Below are positions 1 to 7,234 of a DNA stretch of 20,471 bases, one piece after another. Every line of letters starts with the position of its first letter. Positions within the stretch are counted from its first letter, which is position 1. Origin of the DNA: JASHVB01 sp049522565. Its GTDB lineage: Bacteria > Pseudomonadota > Alphaproteobacteria > Acetobacterales > Acetobacteraceae. The stretch covers positions 1 through 20,471 of the forward strand of contig JBEKNT010000073.1 in NCBI GenBank assembly GCA_049522565.1. Reading direction: 5' to 3'. Below the pieces are notes generated by a model. That model ran no database searches, was not told the origin of the DNA, and worked only from the letters and a program-made list of their open reading frames with translations. A program made the translations under genes and the position numbers.

Positions 1-52
1 AAGGGGAGGGGGAGTCTCTTTCCATACGTCCGGCCGTGACACGGAGTATGCA

Positions 53-1309
53 TCACGTGAAGAACTCCCGTACCCGCGCCAGCGCATCGGCCAGGAAGTC
101 GATCTCCTCGTGCGTCGTGTAGATGCCAAAGCTGGCGCGCGCGGTACTTTCCAGGCCGAAGCGATGCATCAGCGGCTCGGCGCAGTGGTGGCCGGCGCGC
201 ACGGCGATGCCCTGGCGATCGAGCAGCGTCGCCACGTCGTGCGCGTGCGCCTTGTCGAGCGCGAAGGCCACCACGCCGCCGCGATCCTGCGCGCGGCCGA
301 GGATGCGCACGCCCGGGACCGCGTCCAGCCGCGCCAGCGCGTGATCCACCAGCGACGCCTCCCGTGCGGCGATTGCCTGGTAGCCGATCGTCTGCACGTA
401 ATCGATCGCCGCCTTCAGCCCGATGCCTTCCAGGATCGGCGGCGTGCCGGCCTCGAATTTGTGCGGCACCTCGGCCCAGGTGGATTTCTCGTACGACACG
501 GACGAGATCATTTCGCCGCCGCCGAGGAAGGGCGGCATGCGATCCAGCAACTCGCGACGCCCCCACAGCACGCCGATGCCGGTGGGACCGTACAGCTTGT
601 GCCCGGTCCAGGCGTAGAAATCGCAGTCCAGCGCCTGCACGTCGATGCGGCGATGCACCACCGCCTGGGCGCCGTCGAACAACACCTTGGCACCGTATGC
701 GTGGGCGATGCGGACGATGCGTTCCGCTGGCGTGACGGTGCCCAGCACGTTCGACATGTGGGTCATCGACACCAGGCCGACCTTGCCGTCCGCCAGCAGT
801 GCCTCGAACGCGTCCATGTCGAGCTCGCCGGCATCGCTGATCGGTGCGACGCGCAACTCGATGCCGCGGTCGTCGCGCAGCAACTGCCAAGGGACGATGT
901 TCGAGTGGTGCTCCATGGCGGAGATCACCACCGCCTGGCCCGGTTGCAGCACGCCCCGGCCGTAGCTGTGCGCCATCAGGTTGAGCGATTCGGTGACGTT
1001 GCGGGTGATCACCACCTCGCTTCGGTCGCGCGCGTTCATCAAGGTGGCGATGGCGTCGCGGACGGCCTCGTAGGCGTCGGTGGTGCGCTCGCTCATCCAG
1101 TGCAGGCCGCGATGCACGTTGGCGTATTGCGTCTCCATGGCGTTGCGCATGGCGTCGATCACCGCACGCGGCTTTTGCGCCGAGGCGGCGCTGTCGAGGA
1201 ACACCAGCTTCTTGCCGCGAATCCTTTGCGCCAGGATGGGAAAGTCGGCGCGGATGCGCGCGATGTCGAAGTCGTGCGTCAGCGTGGTGGAGTGGGTTGC
1301 GTCGTTCAT
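53..1309 (-). CDS. sufS: SufS cysteine desulfurase (group II, PLP-dependent)
   Basis: This cytosolic enzyme removes sulfur from L-cysteine, giving alanine and an enzyme-bound persulfide that feeds Fe-S assembly on SufBCD. The 418-residue product has the usual SufS length. Visible motifs are the His pair in MEHHSN (134-135), the PLP Schiff-base lysine in TGHKLYGPTG (K238), and the persulfide cysteine in RAGHHCAEP (C376), which marks a group II enzyme. I chose the ATG at 1309 because its N-terminus (MNDATHSTT) fits the family and it overlaps the sufD stop codon by 4 nt (ATGA), implying translational coupling. An upstream in-frame extension to 1507 would lie wholly inside sufD. It is the last gene of the operon that fits in the window; only 52 nt follow, so a downstream sufE, sufU or sufT cannot be assessed. 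Confidence 0.96.
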   Translation of the reverse strand: MNDATHSTTLTHDFDIARIRADFPILAQRIRGKKLVFLDSAASAQKPRAVIDAMRNAMETQYANVHRGLHWMSERTTDAYEAVRDAIATLMNARDRSEVVITRNVTESLNLMAHSYGRGVLQPGQAVVISAMEHHSNIVPWQLLRDDRGIELRVAPISDAGELDMDAFEALLADGKVGLVSMTHMSNVLGTVTPAERIVRIAHAYGAKVLFDGAQAVVHRRIDVQALDCDFYAWTGHKLYGPTGIGVLWGRRELLDRMPPFLGGGEMISSVSYEKSTWAEVPHKFEAGTPPILEGIGLKAAIDYVQTIGYQAIAAREASLVDHALARLDAVPGVRILGRAQDRGGVVAFALDKAHAHDVATLLDRQGIAVRAGHHCAEPLMHRFGLESTARASFGIYTTHEEIDFLADALARVREFFT

Positions 1310-2571
1310 GCGGCCTGCCTCTGCCACCAACCCTCGACGGCGGATTCCAACACGGCGCGCGCCGCCTCGTGCGTCACGGCGTCCAGCGCTTCGGCGAGGA
1401 AGGCGCGCACCAGCATCGAGCGCGCCTCGGCATCGGGAATACCGCGGCTGCGCAGATAGAAAAGCTGGTCGTTGTCGAGTTCGCCGACCGTCGCGCCGTG
1501 GCTGCACTTCACGTCGTCGGCAAAGATTTCCAGTTCCGGCTTGGTGTCGATTTCCGCGTCGGGCGACAGCAGCAGCGACTGGCTCATCTGGTAGCCGTCG
1601 GTCTTCTGCGCGTGACGCGCGACCTCGATGCGGCCCTGGAACACGCCGCGCGAGCGTCCGGCCAGCACGTTCTTCACCGTCTGGCGCGAGGTGCCATGCG
1701 GCGCGTCGTGCCGCACCACGGTGGTGAAGTCGGCATGCTGCGTGCCGGAGAGAAGCTGCGCGCCGTTCAGGTGTGTGGTGGCGCCGGGGCCGGCGAGGCG
1801 CGCGTGCACCTCGGTGCGCGCCATGCGGGCACCCAGGTTCAGCGCGAAGCTGTCATAGGTGCCGCGTTCGGCGATCTCGGCGTAGAGCGTCGCCAGGTGG
1901 AACGCGGTGGCGGATTCGTCCTGGAGGCGGATATGCGTCAGCGCGGCGGCCTCGGCGACGTGCAGTTCGGTGACCGGGGCGTGCAGATAGGTGCCGTCGC
2001 CGATCGAGGTTTCCAGCACGGTCAGCCGGGCGCCGGGGGCGAGCCGGATGCTGTGGCGCGGGTGAAAGTCCGCGGCGCCGCCCGGGGTTGCGGTGGCCAG
2101 GCTGACCAGGTGGAGCAGCCCGCCGTCGGTGTTCGCCGGCACGTCGATGATGGCGCCGTCTTCCGCCAGCATGGTGTTGAGCGCGACCATCGGTTCGCGG
2201 TCGGGGCGGGCGAGCGTGCCGAACACGGGACGGTCGGCGAAGCGGGTGAAGCGTGCGGCGATTGGCGGCGTGGACAGGTCGTCGCGGAAGCGGCCATCGA
2301 CGAACGCCAGGCGCGCGCCTTCCAACGCCGGAACTCGTGCGAGGAGCGCGTCGCAGTTGGCACGGAGGCCGAGCGGTTCCTGGAAGCTGGCGACCGCGAC
2401 GGGGCGCAGGTCCGTGTATTTCCACGCTTCCACCCGGCGTCCGGGCAGACCGTTGCGACGAAACGATTCCGCCGCGGCATCACGGACTCCCTGCGCACCC
2501 GGCAAGCGGTCGCGCAACGCCGCGTAGCGCGCGAGGAAGCCGTCGGCGCCGGTGTGGATTGCGGCGGTCAT
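1306..2571 (-). CDS. sufD: SufD, Fe-S cluster assembly scaffold subunit
   Basis: SufD forms the SufBC2D scaffold with SufB and SufC, where clusters are built using sulfur from SufS. The 421-residue product has the SufD-type N-terminal region (RRVEAWKYTDLR), the central beta-helix region, and the conserved C-terminal motif KCSHGATVGELDNDQLFYLRSRG containing the Cys and His typical of the family. I place the start at ATG 2571 (MTAAIHTG). An in-frame ATG at 2601 would add only a basic, family-atypical leader. Neither start has a strong Shine-Dalgarno. A large hairpin element ends 35 nt upstream of the chosen start, so SufD expression may differ from that of SufB and SufC. The stop overlaps the sufS start. 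Confidence 0.95.
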   Translation of the reverse strand: MTAAIHTGADGFLARYAALRDRLPGAQGVRDAAAESFRRNGLPGRRVEAWKYTDLRPVAVASFQEPLGLRANCDALLARVPALEGARLAFVDGRFRDDLSTPPIAARFTRFADRPVFGTLARPDREPMVALNTMLAEDGAIIDVPANTDGGLLHLVSLATATPGGAADFHPRHSIRLAPGARLTVLETSIGDGTYLHAPVTELHVAEAAALTHIRLQDESATAFHLATLYAEIAERGTYDSFALNLGARMARTEVHARLAGPGATTHLNGAQLLSGTQHADFTTVVRHDAPHGTSRQTVKNVLAGRSRGVFQGRIEVARHAQKTDGYQMSQSLLLSPDAEIDTKPELEIFADDVKCSHGATVGELDNDQLFYLRSRGIPDAEARSMLVRAFLAEALDAVTHEAARAVLESAVEGWWQRQAA

Positions 2572-2606
2572 CGTGGGCGCACCGACATAGCGGCGTCGCA
2601 CAAGCC

Positions 2607-2714
2607 CACGCTCGCCCGTGCGTCATGGCCGGGCCTGACCCGGCCATCTGTACCCGCACCGGTGCCGCGACAGATCGCCGGGTGAGGCCTGGCCATGACG
2701 CGCGGGCGAGCGTG
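2607..2714. repeat. 108-bp inverted-repeat (hairpin) element between sufC and sufD
   Basis: Two 45-bp arms (2607-2651 and 2670-2714) are reverse complements at 41 of 45 positions by eye. The 18-nt loop itself contains the perfect palindrome GCACCGGTGC (2656-2665). The arm core, tcatggccgggcctgacccggcc, is a palindromic motif also seen in related form at 16994-17016 and, more diverged, at 12177-12416. It fills most of the 190-nt gap between sufC and sufD and would be transcribed within the suf mRNA. No T tract follows, so it does not look like a simple intrinsic terminator. It resembles the dispersed palindromic elements common in alphaproteobacterial genomes; that class assignment is from general knowledge. 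Confidence 0.9.
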
Positions 2715-2761
2715 CGACCGGCACACGGCGCGTCCGCTGCCCGTCGCTGCGGCGCCAAGCA

Positions 2762-3511
2762 TCACGCTGCCTCCGCGATGACCTGGGCGTAGCCCTGCGC
2801 TTCCAGCGCGCGTGCCAGATCCGGGCCGCCGGACCGCACGATCCGGCCACCCACCAGCACATGCACGCGGTCCGGCACGATGTGGTCGAGCAATCGCTGA
2901 TGGTGGGTGATCACCAGCGCGGAGAATTCCGGCCCGCGCAGCGCATTCACGCCATCCGCGACGATCTTCAGCGCATCGATATCCAGCCCGCTGTCCGTCT
3001 CGTCGAGGATCGCCAGCTTTGGCCGCAGGATCGCCATTTGCAGCACTTCGTTGCGCTTCTTCTCGCCGCCGGAGAAGCCGACATTCACGTTCCGCCGCAG
3101 CATGTCGTCCGGCATCGCCAGCCGCTTCGTCTCGGCGCGCGCCAGCTTGAGGAACTGCACCGCATCCAGTTCGCTTTCCCCGCGCGACCGGCGCAGCGCG
3201 TTCAGCGCGGTGCGCAGGAAGTTGGCATTGCCGACGCCGGGCAGTTCGATCGGCGCCTGGAACGCCAGGAACACGCCGAGCGCGGCGCGCTCCTCCGGTG
3301 CCATGGTCAGCAGGTCCTGCCCGTCGAACCGCACCGAACCGCCGGTCACCGTGTAGTCCTCCCGTCCGGACAGCACATAGGCCAGCGTGGACTTGCCGGA
3401 GCCGTTCGGCCCCATGATGGCGTGCACCTCGCCTTGCGGCACCGTCAGGTCGATGCCGTGCAGGATGGGCTTGTCGTTGATCGAAGCGGCCAGGCCGCGA
3501 ATTTCCAACAT
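2762..3511 (-). CDS. sufC: SufC, ATPase of the SufBCD complex
   Basis: This soluble ABC-type ATPase drives conformational change in the SufBCD scaffold during Fe-S assembly. The 249-residue product matches the family length. It has Walker A GPNGSGKST (34-42), the SufC-type signature SGGEKKRNE (from 147), Walker B AILDETDSGLD (167-177, with the TDSGLD typical of SufC) and switch His H203 in ITHHQRLL. The ATG at 3511 gives the normal N-terminus MLEIRGL. An 80-nt gap with no recognisable feature separates it from sufB upstream, and a 190-nt gap with a large hairpin separates it from sufD downstream. Confidence 0.97.
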   Translation of the reverse strand: MLEIRGLAASINDKPILHGIDLTVPQGEVHAIMGPNGSGKSTLAYVLSGREDYTVTGGSVRFDGQDLLTMAPEERAALGVFLAFQAPIELPGVGNANFLRTALNALRRSRGESELDAVQFLKLARAETKRLAMPDDMLRRNVNVGFSGGEKKRNEVLQMAILRPKLAILDETDSGLDIDALKIVADGVNALRGPEFSALVITHHQRLLDHIVPDRVHVLVGGRIVRSGGPDLARALEAQGYAQVIAEAA

Positions 3512-3591
3512 ACGTCGTTTATCCCAATTCCGTCACGCCGATGCCCGGCATGTCGTAACCCACAGTGCGAACAGCCATGACGTGCGTGTTG

Positions 3592-5076
3592 TCATCCCAC
3601 GGAGCCTTCGAGGCTCACCGCCAGCAGCTTCTGCGCCTCGACGGCGAACTCCATCGGCAGTTCCTTCAAGACGTCCTTGCAGAACCCGTTGACGATCAGG
3701 TTCACCGCGTCCTCTTCCGACAATCCGCGCTGGCGACAATAGAACAACTGGTCGTCGGCGATCTTCGAGGTGGTGGCCTCGTGCTCCACCTTCGCCGTCG
3801 GGTTGCGGCTTTCGATATACGGCACGGTATGCGCGCCACACTGGTCGCCGATCAGCAGCGAATCGCACTGCGTGTGGTTGCGCGCGCCGGCAGCCGACGG
3901 CAGCACGCGCACCAGTCCGCGATAGGTGTTGTTCGACTTCCCGGCGCTGATGCCCTTCGACACGATCGTGCTGCGCGAGCCGCGGCCGATATGGATCATC
4001 TTGGTGCCGGTATCCGCCTGTTGGCGGTTGTTGGTCACCGCGACGGAATAGAATTCGCCGACGCTGTCCTCGCCGAGCAAGACACAGGATGGGTATTTCC
4101 AGGTGATCGCCGAGCCGGTCTCCACCTGCGTCCAGGAAATCTTCGACCGTGCGCCACGGCAGGCACCGCGCTTGGTGACGAAATTATAGATGCCGCCGCG
4201 GCCTTCCGCGTCGCCGGGATACCAGTTCTGCACCGTGGAATACTTGATCTGCGCGTCGTCCAGCGCGACCAGCTCGACCACCGCGGCGTGCAACTGGTTC
4301 TCGTCGCGCATCGGCGCGGTGCAGCCTTCCAGGTAGCTGACGGAAGCGCCGGTCTCGGCGATGATCAGCGTCCGCTCGAACTGGCCGGTGTTGCGCGCGT
4401 TGATGCGGAAATAGGTGGACAGCTCCATCGGGCAGCGCACGCCCTTCGGCACGAAACAGAAGCTGCCGTCGGTGAACACCGCGCTGTTCAGCGCGGCGAA
4501 GAAGTTGTCGCCGACCGGCACGACAGTGCCGAGATACTGCTGCACCAGTTCCGGATAGTCGCGCACCGCCTCGCTGATCGGGCAGAAGATCACGCCCGCC
4601 TTGCTGAGCGTCGCGCGGAACGTCGTCGCGACGGACACACTGTCGAATACCGCATCGACCGCGATCTGCCGGTTCTCCGCCGCGTCCGGATCGACGCCGG
4701 CCAGGATCGCCCGCTCCTTCAGCGGGATGCCGAGCTTCTCGTACATTTTCAGCAGCTCGGGATCGACCTCGTCGAGGCTCTTCAGGCCGGGCTTCTTCTT
4801 CGGCGCGGCGTAGTAGTGCAGGTCCTGGTAGTCGATCGGCTGGTGCTCGACGCGCGCCCAGTGCGGCTCCTCCATCTGCTTCCAGGCGGCGAAGGCCTTC
4901 AGCCGCCATTGCAGCAGCCAGTCGGGCTCGCCCTTGCGGTCGGAGATCAGGGCAATCGTGTCCTCGCTCAGGCCCTTGGGCGCGAGGTCCATCTCGATCT
5001 CGGTCTCCCAACCCCACTTGTAGCCGGACTGGGTGACGGACTGGACGGTATCGAGCGTTTCGGTGACGGCGGGCAT
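3592..5076 (-). CDS. sufB: SufB, Fe-S cluster assembly scaffold subunit
   Basis: SufB is the main scaffold subunit that accepts sulfur and holds the nascent cluster. The 494-residue product is full length. The conserved C-terminal segment is present: HTQCDSLLIGDQCGAHT (C404, C413), then VEHEATTSKIADDQLFYC, and a C-terminal region ending KLLAVSLEGSVG, close to characterised SufB proteins. Internal family motifs such as GSFCFVPKGVRCPMELSTYFRIN (205-227) are intact. The ATG at 5076 is preceded by AGGGG at good spacing. The start lies 8 nt after the regulator stop, so the two genes are almost certainly cotranscribed. Confidence 0.97.
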   Translation of the reverse strand: MPAVTETLDTVQSVTQSGYKWGWETEIEMDLAPKGLSEDTIALISDRKGEPDWLLQWRLKAFAAWKQMEEPHWARVEHQPIDYQDLHYYAAPKKKPGLKSLDEVDPELLKMYEKLGIPLKERAILAGVDPDAAENRQIAVDAVFDSVSVATTFRATLSKAGVIFCPISEAVRDYPELVQQYLGTVVPVGDNFFAALNSAVFTDGSFCFVPKGVRCPMELSTYFRINARNTGQFERTLIIAETGASVSYLEGCTAPMRDENQLHAAVVELVALDDAQIKYSTVQNWYPGDAEGRGGIYNFVTKRGACRGARSKISWTQVETGSAITWKYPSCVLLGEDSVGEFYSVAVTNNRQQADTGTKMIHIGRGSRSTIVSKGISAGKSNNTYRGLVRVLPSAAGARNHTQCDSLLIGDQCGAHTVPYIESRNPTAKVEHEATTSKIADDQLFYCRQRGLSEEDAVNLIVNGFCKDVLKELPMEFAVEAQKLLAVSLEGSVG

Positions 5077-5084
5077 ACGGACCC

Positions 5085-5558
5085 CTATTCAGCGGGCAGT
5101 ACGAGGGTCGGCTGGACGCGGGCCGCGCGGGCCGGCACGCGGAAGGCGCGCGGGATCGCCGCCTCCTGCATGTCCGCCAGCGTGATCGAGGACAGCGCCT
5201 GGTGGATCGCGTCGTTCACCGGATCCCAGCGGCCACGCACCGGGCACAAGCCCTGGGACTCGCACTCGGTCAGCGAGCCGTCCACGCAGGCCGCGAGCGC
5301 GATCGGCCCGTCGATCGCGGCGATCACGTCGGCGACCGGGATGGCGGCGAGCGGGCGCAGCAGCCGATAGCCGCCGCGGGCGCCGCGCTGCGACCCGACC
5401 AGGCCGCCGGCGGCAAGCGTTTTCAGCACCTTGGCGACGGTCGGCTCGGGAATGCCGGTGGTTGCGGCGATGCCCGGCGAGGTCTGCACCCGCTCGGTAT
5501 CGGCCAGGCGCACCAGCACCACGACCGCATAGTCGGTCAGCTTCGACAGCCTGAGCAT
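5085..5558 (-). CDS. Rrf2/IscR-family regulator of the SUF operon
   Basis: This 157-residue winged-helix DNA-binding protein is of the Rrf2 family. It has an N-terminal MLRLSKLTDYAVVVLVRLA, a helix-turn-helix around 27-52, and the wing RGARGGYRL (58-66). Three cysteines (C91, C99, C105) sit where IscR carries its Fe-S ligands, but the spacing is C-X7-C-X5-C rather than the C-X5-C-X5-C of E. coli IscR. It leads the suf operon, matching the Rrf2-type SUF system regulators known in Proteobacteria. It probably senses Fe-S status and represses or tunes its own operon; ligand and sign are inference. A palindromic candidate operator lies 41-55 nt upstream of the start. Confidence 0.93.
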   Translation of the reverse strand: MLRLSKLTDYAVVVLVRLADTERVQTSPGIAATTGIPEPTVAKVLKTLAAGGLVGSQRGARGGYRLLRPLAAIPVADVIAAIDGPIALAACVDGSLTECESQGLCPVRGRWDPVNDAIHQALSSITLADMQEAAIPRAFRVPARAARVQPTLVLPAE

Positions 5559-5598
5559 GGCTTTTCGAAACCCTTCAGCCTGTGGCGTTGCACTAACT

Positions 5599-5613
5599 GG
5601 ACCGGTTTGGTCC
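5599..5613. promoter_or_regulatory. Candidate operator upstream of the suf operon (GGACC-N5-GGTCC)
   Basis: A perfect 5-bp inverted repeat, GGACC-GGTTT-GGTCC, sits 41-55 nt upstream of the Rrf2 regulator start, where a promoter for the minus-strand operon is expected. Autoregulation by Rrf2 proteins through palindromes overlapping the promoter is common. No convincing -35/-10 pair could be assigned, and the arms are short, so the call is tentative. Confidence 0.4.
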
Positions 5614-5808
5614 TGATTGGCTGGAAATGGCGTACCGGGTGGGTGGCGTCAAGGGGGTATGTTGCTGGGGGGAGACGGCTCGGGGCTGGGATTTGGCACA
5701 TCAGGCAGGTGTCGGCTGCTATACTATCTGTCTCGGGTCAGCCGCCGGGGTCCGCTCCATGTGCCCGTTCAATTGACGATTCATCAGACGCTGGAGATGT
5801 TTTTTTAC

Positions 5809-5836
5809 TTGACAGGTTAGCGGGCACTGGTAGCCT
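5809..5836 (+). promoter_or_regulatory. Candidate sigma70-type promoter for the Phd/PIN toxin-antitoxin operon
   Basis: A consensus -35 hexamer TTGACA (5809-5814) is followed after 16 nt by TAGCCT (5831-5836), which is preceded by TGG like an extended -10. Transcription would begin near 5843, leaving a leader of only about 10 nt before the first ATG at 5853. The -10 is a weak match, 3 of 6. The rest of the 294-nt gap between the suf regulator and the antitoxin (5559-5852) holds the suf operator candidate and otherwise nothing recognised. Confidence 0.45.
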
Positions 5837-5852
5837 GCGCACCATCGATGGA

Positions 5853-6179
5853 ATGTCATTTACAATGTCTGATGTCTGGCAGGCGGCTACCGCCCGCCAC
5901 CGCTTTTCGGAGGTGGTGGACGCAGCAGTCGAAGGGCGCCCGCAGTTCGTTCGGCGTAGGGATGGTCGTGAGGTCGTGGTCGTTTCCAGGGAGTATTTCG
6001 AGAAGACCAAACCGAGTCTGAAAGCCATTCTCCAGGCCGTGCGCTTCGGTAGAAGGGGCGACGAGTTCGATTCGGCATTGAACGAAGCGAGGGGCAGCCT
6101 CGCAGAAAGCTTAACGCCGCGTGCCTTAAGCCCGGAGAACAAGGGTGACAATTATCCTGGAGACGAACGTTCTGAGTGA
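5853..6179 (+). CDS. Phd/YefM-family antitoxin
   Basis: This 108-residue protein is the likely DNA-binding, toxin-neutralising partner of the PIN protein that follows. Residues about 5-55 fit the Phd/YefM fold: the helix with WQAATARHRFSEVVDAAVEG, then the strand pair PQFVRRRDGREVVVVSREYF. The C-terminal half (about 60-108) is polar and probably unstructured, as expected of a toxin-binding tail. The start is ATG 5853 or the in-frame ATG at 5865; neither has a strong ribosome binding site. The last 35 nt overlap the toxin frame, more than the usual 1-8 nt, so the final dozen residues may not be functional. It probably autoregulates from the promoter just upstream. Confidence 0.8.
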   Translation: MSFTMSDVWQAATARHRFSEVVDAAVEGRPQFVRRRDGREVVVVSREYFEKTKPSLKAILQAVRFGRRGDEFDSALNEARGSLAESLTPRALSPENKGDNYPGDERSE

Positions 6180-6615
6180 GCTTCGACTACCCGACCCTGA
6201 TCACAACGTCGCTGCGTGGCTCGCCACCGTACCCGAGGCAGAGATCGCAATCGCCTCCTTCAGTGTGGCTGAGATCGAGTACGGAATCGCCAAGGCGCCC
6301 CGAGCGAATACGGCTCTGGTGCAGCAATTGACTGCGTGGCTGGAAGCTATTCTGACCACCCAGCGCATCCTCCCGCTGGACGGAGCGGCGGCCCGGATCC
6401 TCGGCCGTCTACACGCCGTACCCGCACTGCGGAATCTCGCTACAACACGCCCACATGCACGCAAACCCAATTTTGGCGGCGACCTTGTCATCGCTGCCAT
6501 TGCAGTTGCTCATGGCGCCACTGTTGCAACGCGAAACGTCGACGACTTTCGGCTAATAGCTGCGCATTTCCCCGGCTTGTCCGGCATCAATCCGTGGAGC
6601 GGCGAAACTTTCTGA
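6145..6615 (+). CDS. PIN-domain toxin (VapC/FitB-like ribonuclease)
   Basis: This 156-residue PIN-domain protein is predicted to cleave RNA when freed from its antitoxin. Acidic residues at expected PIN positions are E43 (in VAEIEYGI), D113 (in GGDLVIAAIA) and D133/D134 (in NVDDF). The first position, nearly always Asp in the motif LDTNVLSE, is Glu here (LETNVLSE, E6). The start is the GTG at 6145, which puts this motif at the N-terminus as in relatives; no ATG start is available before the motif. The gene overlaps the antitoxin by 35 nt in another frame and ends 26 nt from the convergent flavin reductase gene. FitB-type rather than classic VapC is my best subfamily guess, given the Phd-type partner. 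Confidence 0.85.
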   Translation: MTIILETNVLSELRLPDPDHNVAAWLATVPEAEIAIASFSVAEIEYGIAKAPRANTALVQQLTAWLEAILTTQRILPLDGAAARILGRLHAVPALRNLATTRPHARKPNFGGDLVIAAIAVAHGATVATRNVDDFRLIAAHFPGLSGINPWSGETF

Positions 6616-6641
6616 CACCACCGGCGCGGCCAGTCGCCGCA

Positions 6642-7136
6642 CTACCCGCCGTGCACAATGCGATGATACCCGCGGGCGTAGTAAATCAGCCCCTCGTGCA
6701 CCGTGCCCACTTCCACCGCCTCCACCGAACAGATGAACACGTCATGGGTGCCGACCTCGACGATCTGCGTGATGCGGCAGTCGAACGCCACCAGCGCTCC
6801 GTCCAGCACCGGAGCCCCGGTCGTCAGCGCATGCCAGGTGGCACCCTCGAAGCGCGCCGCCATGGTGTGGTCGGTCATGCCGGCGAATACCGGGGACAGC
6901 TCCTCGTGCGCGCCGGCCAGCGTGTTCACGCACAGCACCGCGTTGGTCTTCATCGCCGGGTAGGAATCATTGGTGCGATTGGCACAGACCAGCAGCGTCG
7001 GCGGCGTGTCGGTGACGCTGCACACGGCCGAGGCGGTGAACCCGGCGCGCCCGCCCGGTCCGTCGGTGGTGATCACGTTCACCGCCGCGCCGAGGCGGGC
7101 CATTGCCTCGCGATAGGCCTGCTTTTCGACAGCCAT
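6642..7136 (-). CDS. rutF: RutF-type NAD(P)H:flavin reductase
   Basis: This 164-residue flavin reductase belongs to the HpaC/RutF family, which supplies reduced FMN to a partner monooxygenase. It carries the stretch GAAVNVITTDGPGGRAGFTA and then SAVCSVTDTPPTLLVC, very close to E. coli RutF as I remember it, plus FDCRITQIVEVGTHDVFICSVEA further on, and has the same length. In E. coli RutF serves the RutA pyrimidine monooxygenase, but no rutA-E or rutG gene lies in this window, so the partner here is unknown. I chose ATG 7136 (MAVEKQAYREAM) over an in-frame upstream start at 7292 because the extra residues are not family-like. It diverges from the ABC importer; the 271-nt gap contains an FNR-type box. 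Confidence 0.88.
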   Translation of the reverse strand: MAVEKQAYREAMARLGAAVNVITTDGPGGRAGFTASAVCSVTDTPPTLLVCANRTNDSYPAMKTNAVLCVNTLAGAHEELSPVFAGMTDHTMAARFEGATWHALTTGAPVLDGALVAFDCRITQIVEVGTHDVFICSVEAVEVGTVHEGLIYYARGYHRIVHGG

Positions 7137-7220
7137 TGGTCCGCTCCGTCCCGGGTCGCTGCGCACCAGTATGACGCGCCCGTGCCGGTTCGGCCAGGAC
7201 GCGCCGGTTGGCTGCGCGCA

Positions 7221-7234
7221 TTGATCCACATCAA
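7221..7234. promoter_or_regulatory. FNR/FixK-type binding site (TTGAT-N4-ATCAA)
   Basis: The sequence TTGATCCACATCAA matches the FNR/Anr/FixK consensus TTGAT-N4-ATCAA at all ten defined positions, and the symmetry extends by two bases each side (CATTGAT..ATCAATG). It lies between divergent rutF (start 7136) and livK (start 7408). In the plus direction a class II arrangement would put the transcription start near 7269, but only a poor -10 (TAGCGA) is present. The remainder of the 7137-7407 gap shows no other feature beyond the livK ribosome binding site AAAGGAA at 7394-7400. Confidence 0.65.

Noticed and set aside
1310..1507. N-terminal extension of SufS to 484 residues
   Set aside because: The extra residues are Arg-rich, unlike SufS, and lie entirely within sufD; the ATGA overlap start at 1309 gives the normal length.
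110..2685. Long open frames on the plus strand across sufS and sufD
   Set aside because: They are antisense to well-conserved suf genes and encode Arg/His/Ala-rich sequence with no domain pattern, as expected of high-GC shadow frames.
3565..5370. A 601-codon plus-strand frame opposite sufB
   Set aside because: It is antisense to a fully conserved SufB and has no recognisable fold or family signature.
5773..5788. TTGACGATTCATCAG as a third FNR-type box
   Set aside because: The half sites are not at the N4 spacing and the right half does not match ATCAA.
5800..5806. Run of seven T residues as a terminator
   Set aside because: No GC-rich stem precedes it on either strand in a position that would end a gene; it lies in the toxin-antitoxin promoter region instead.
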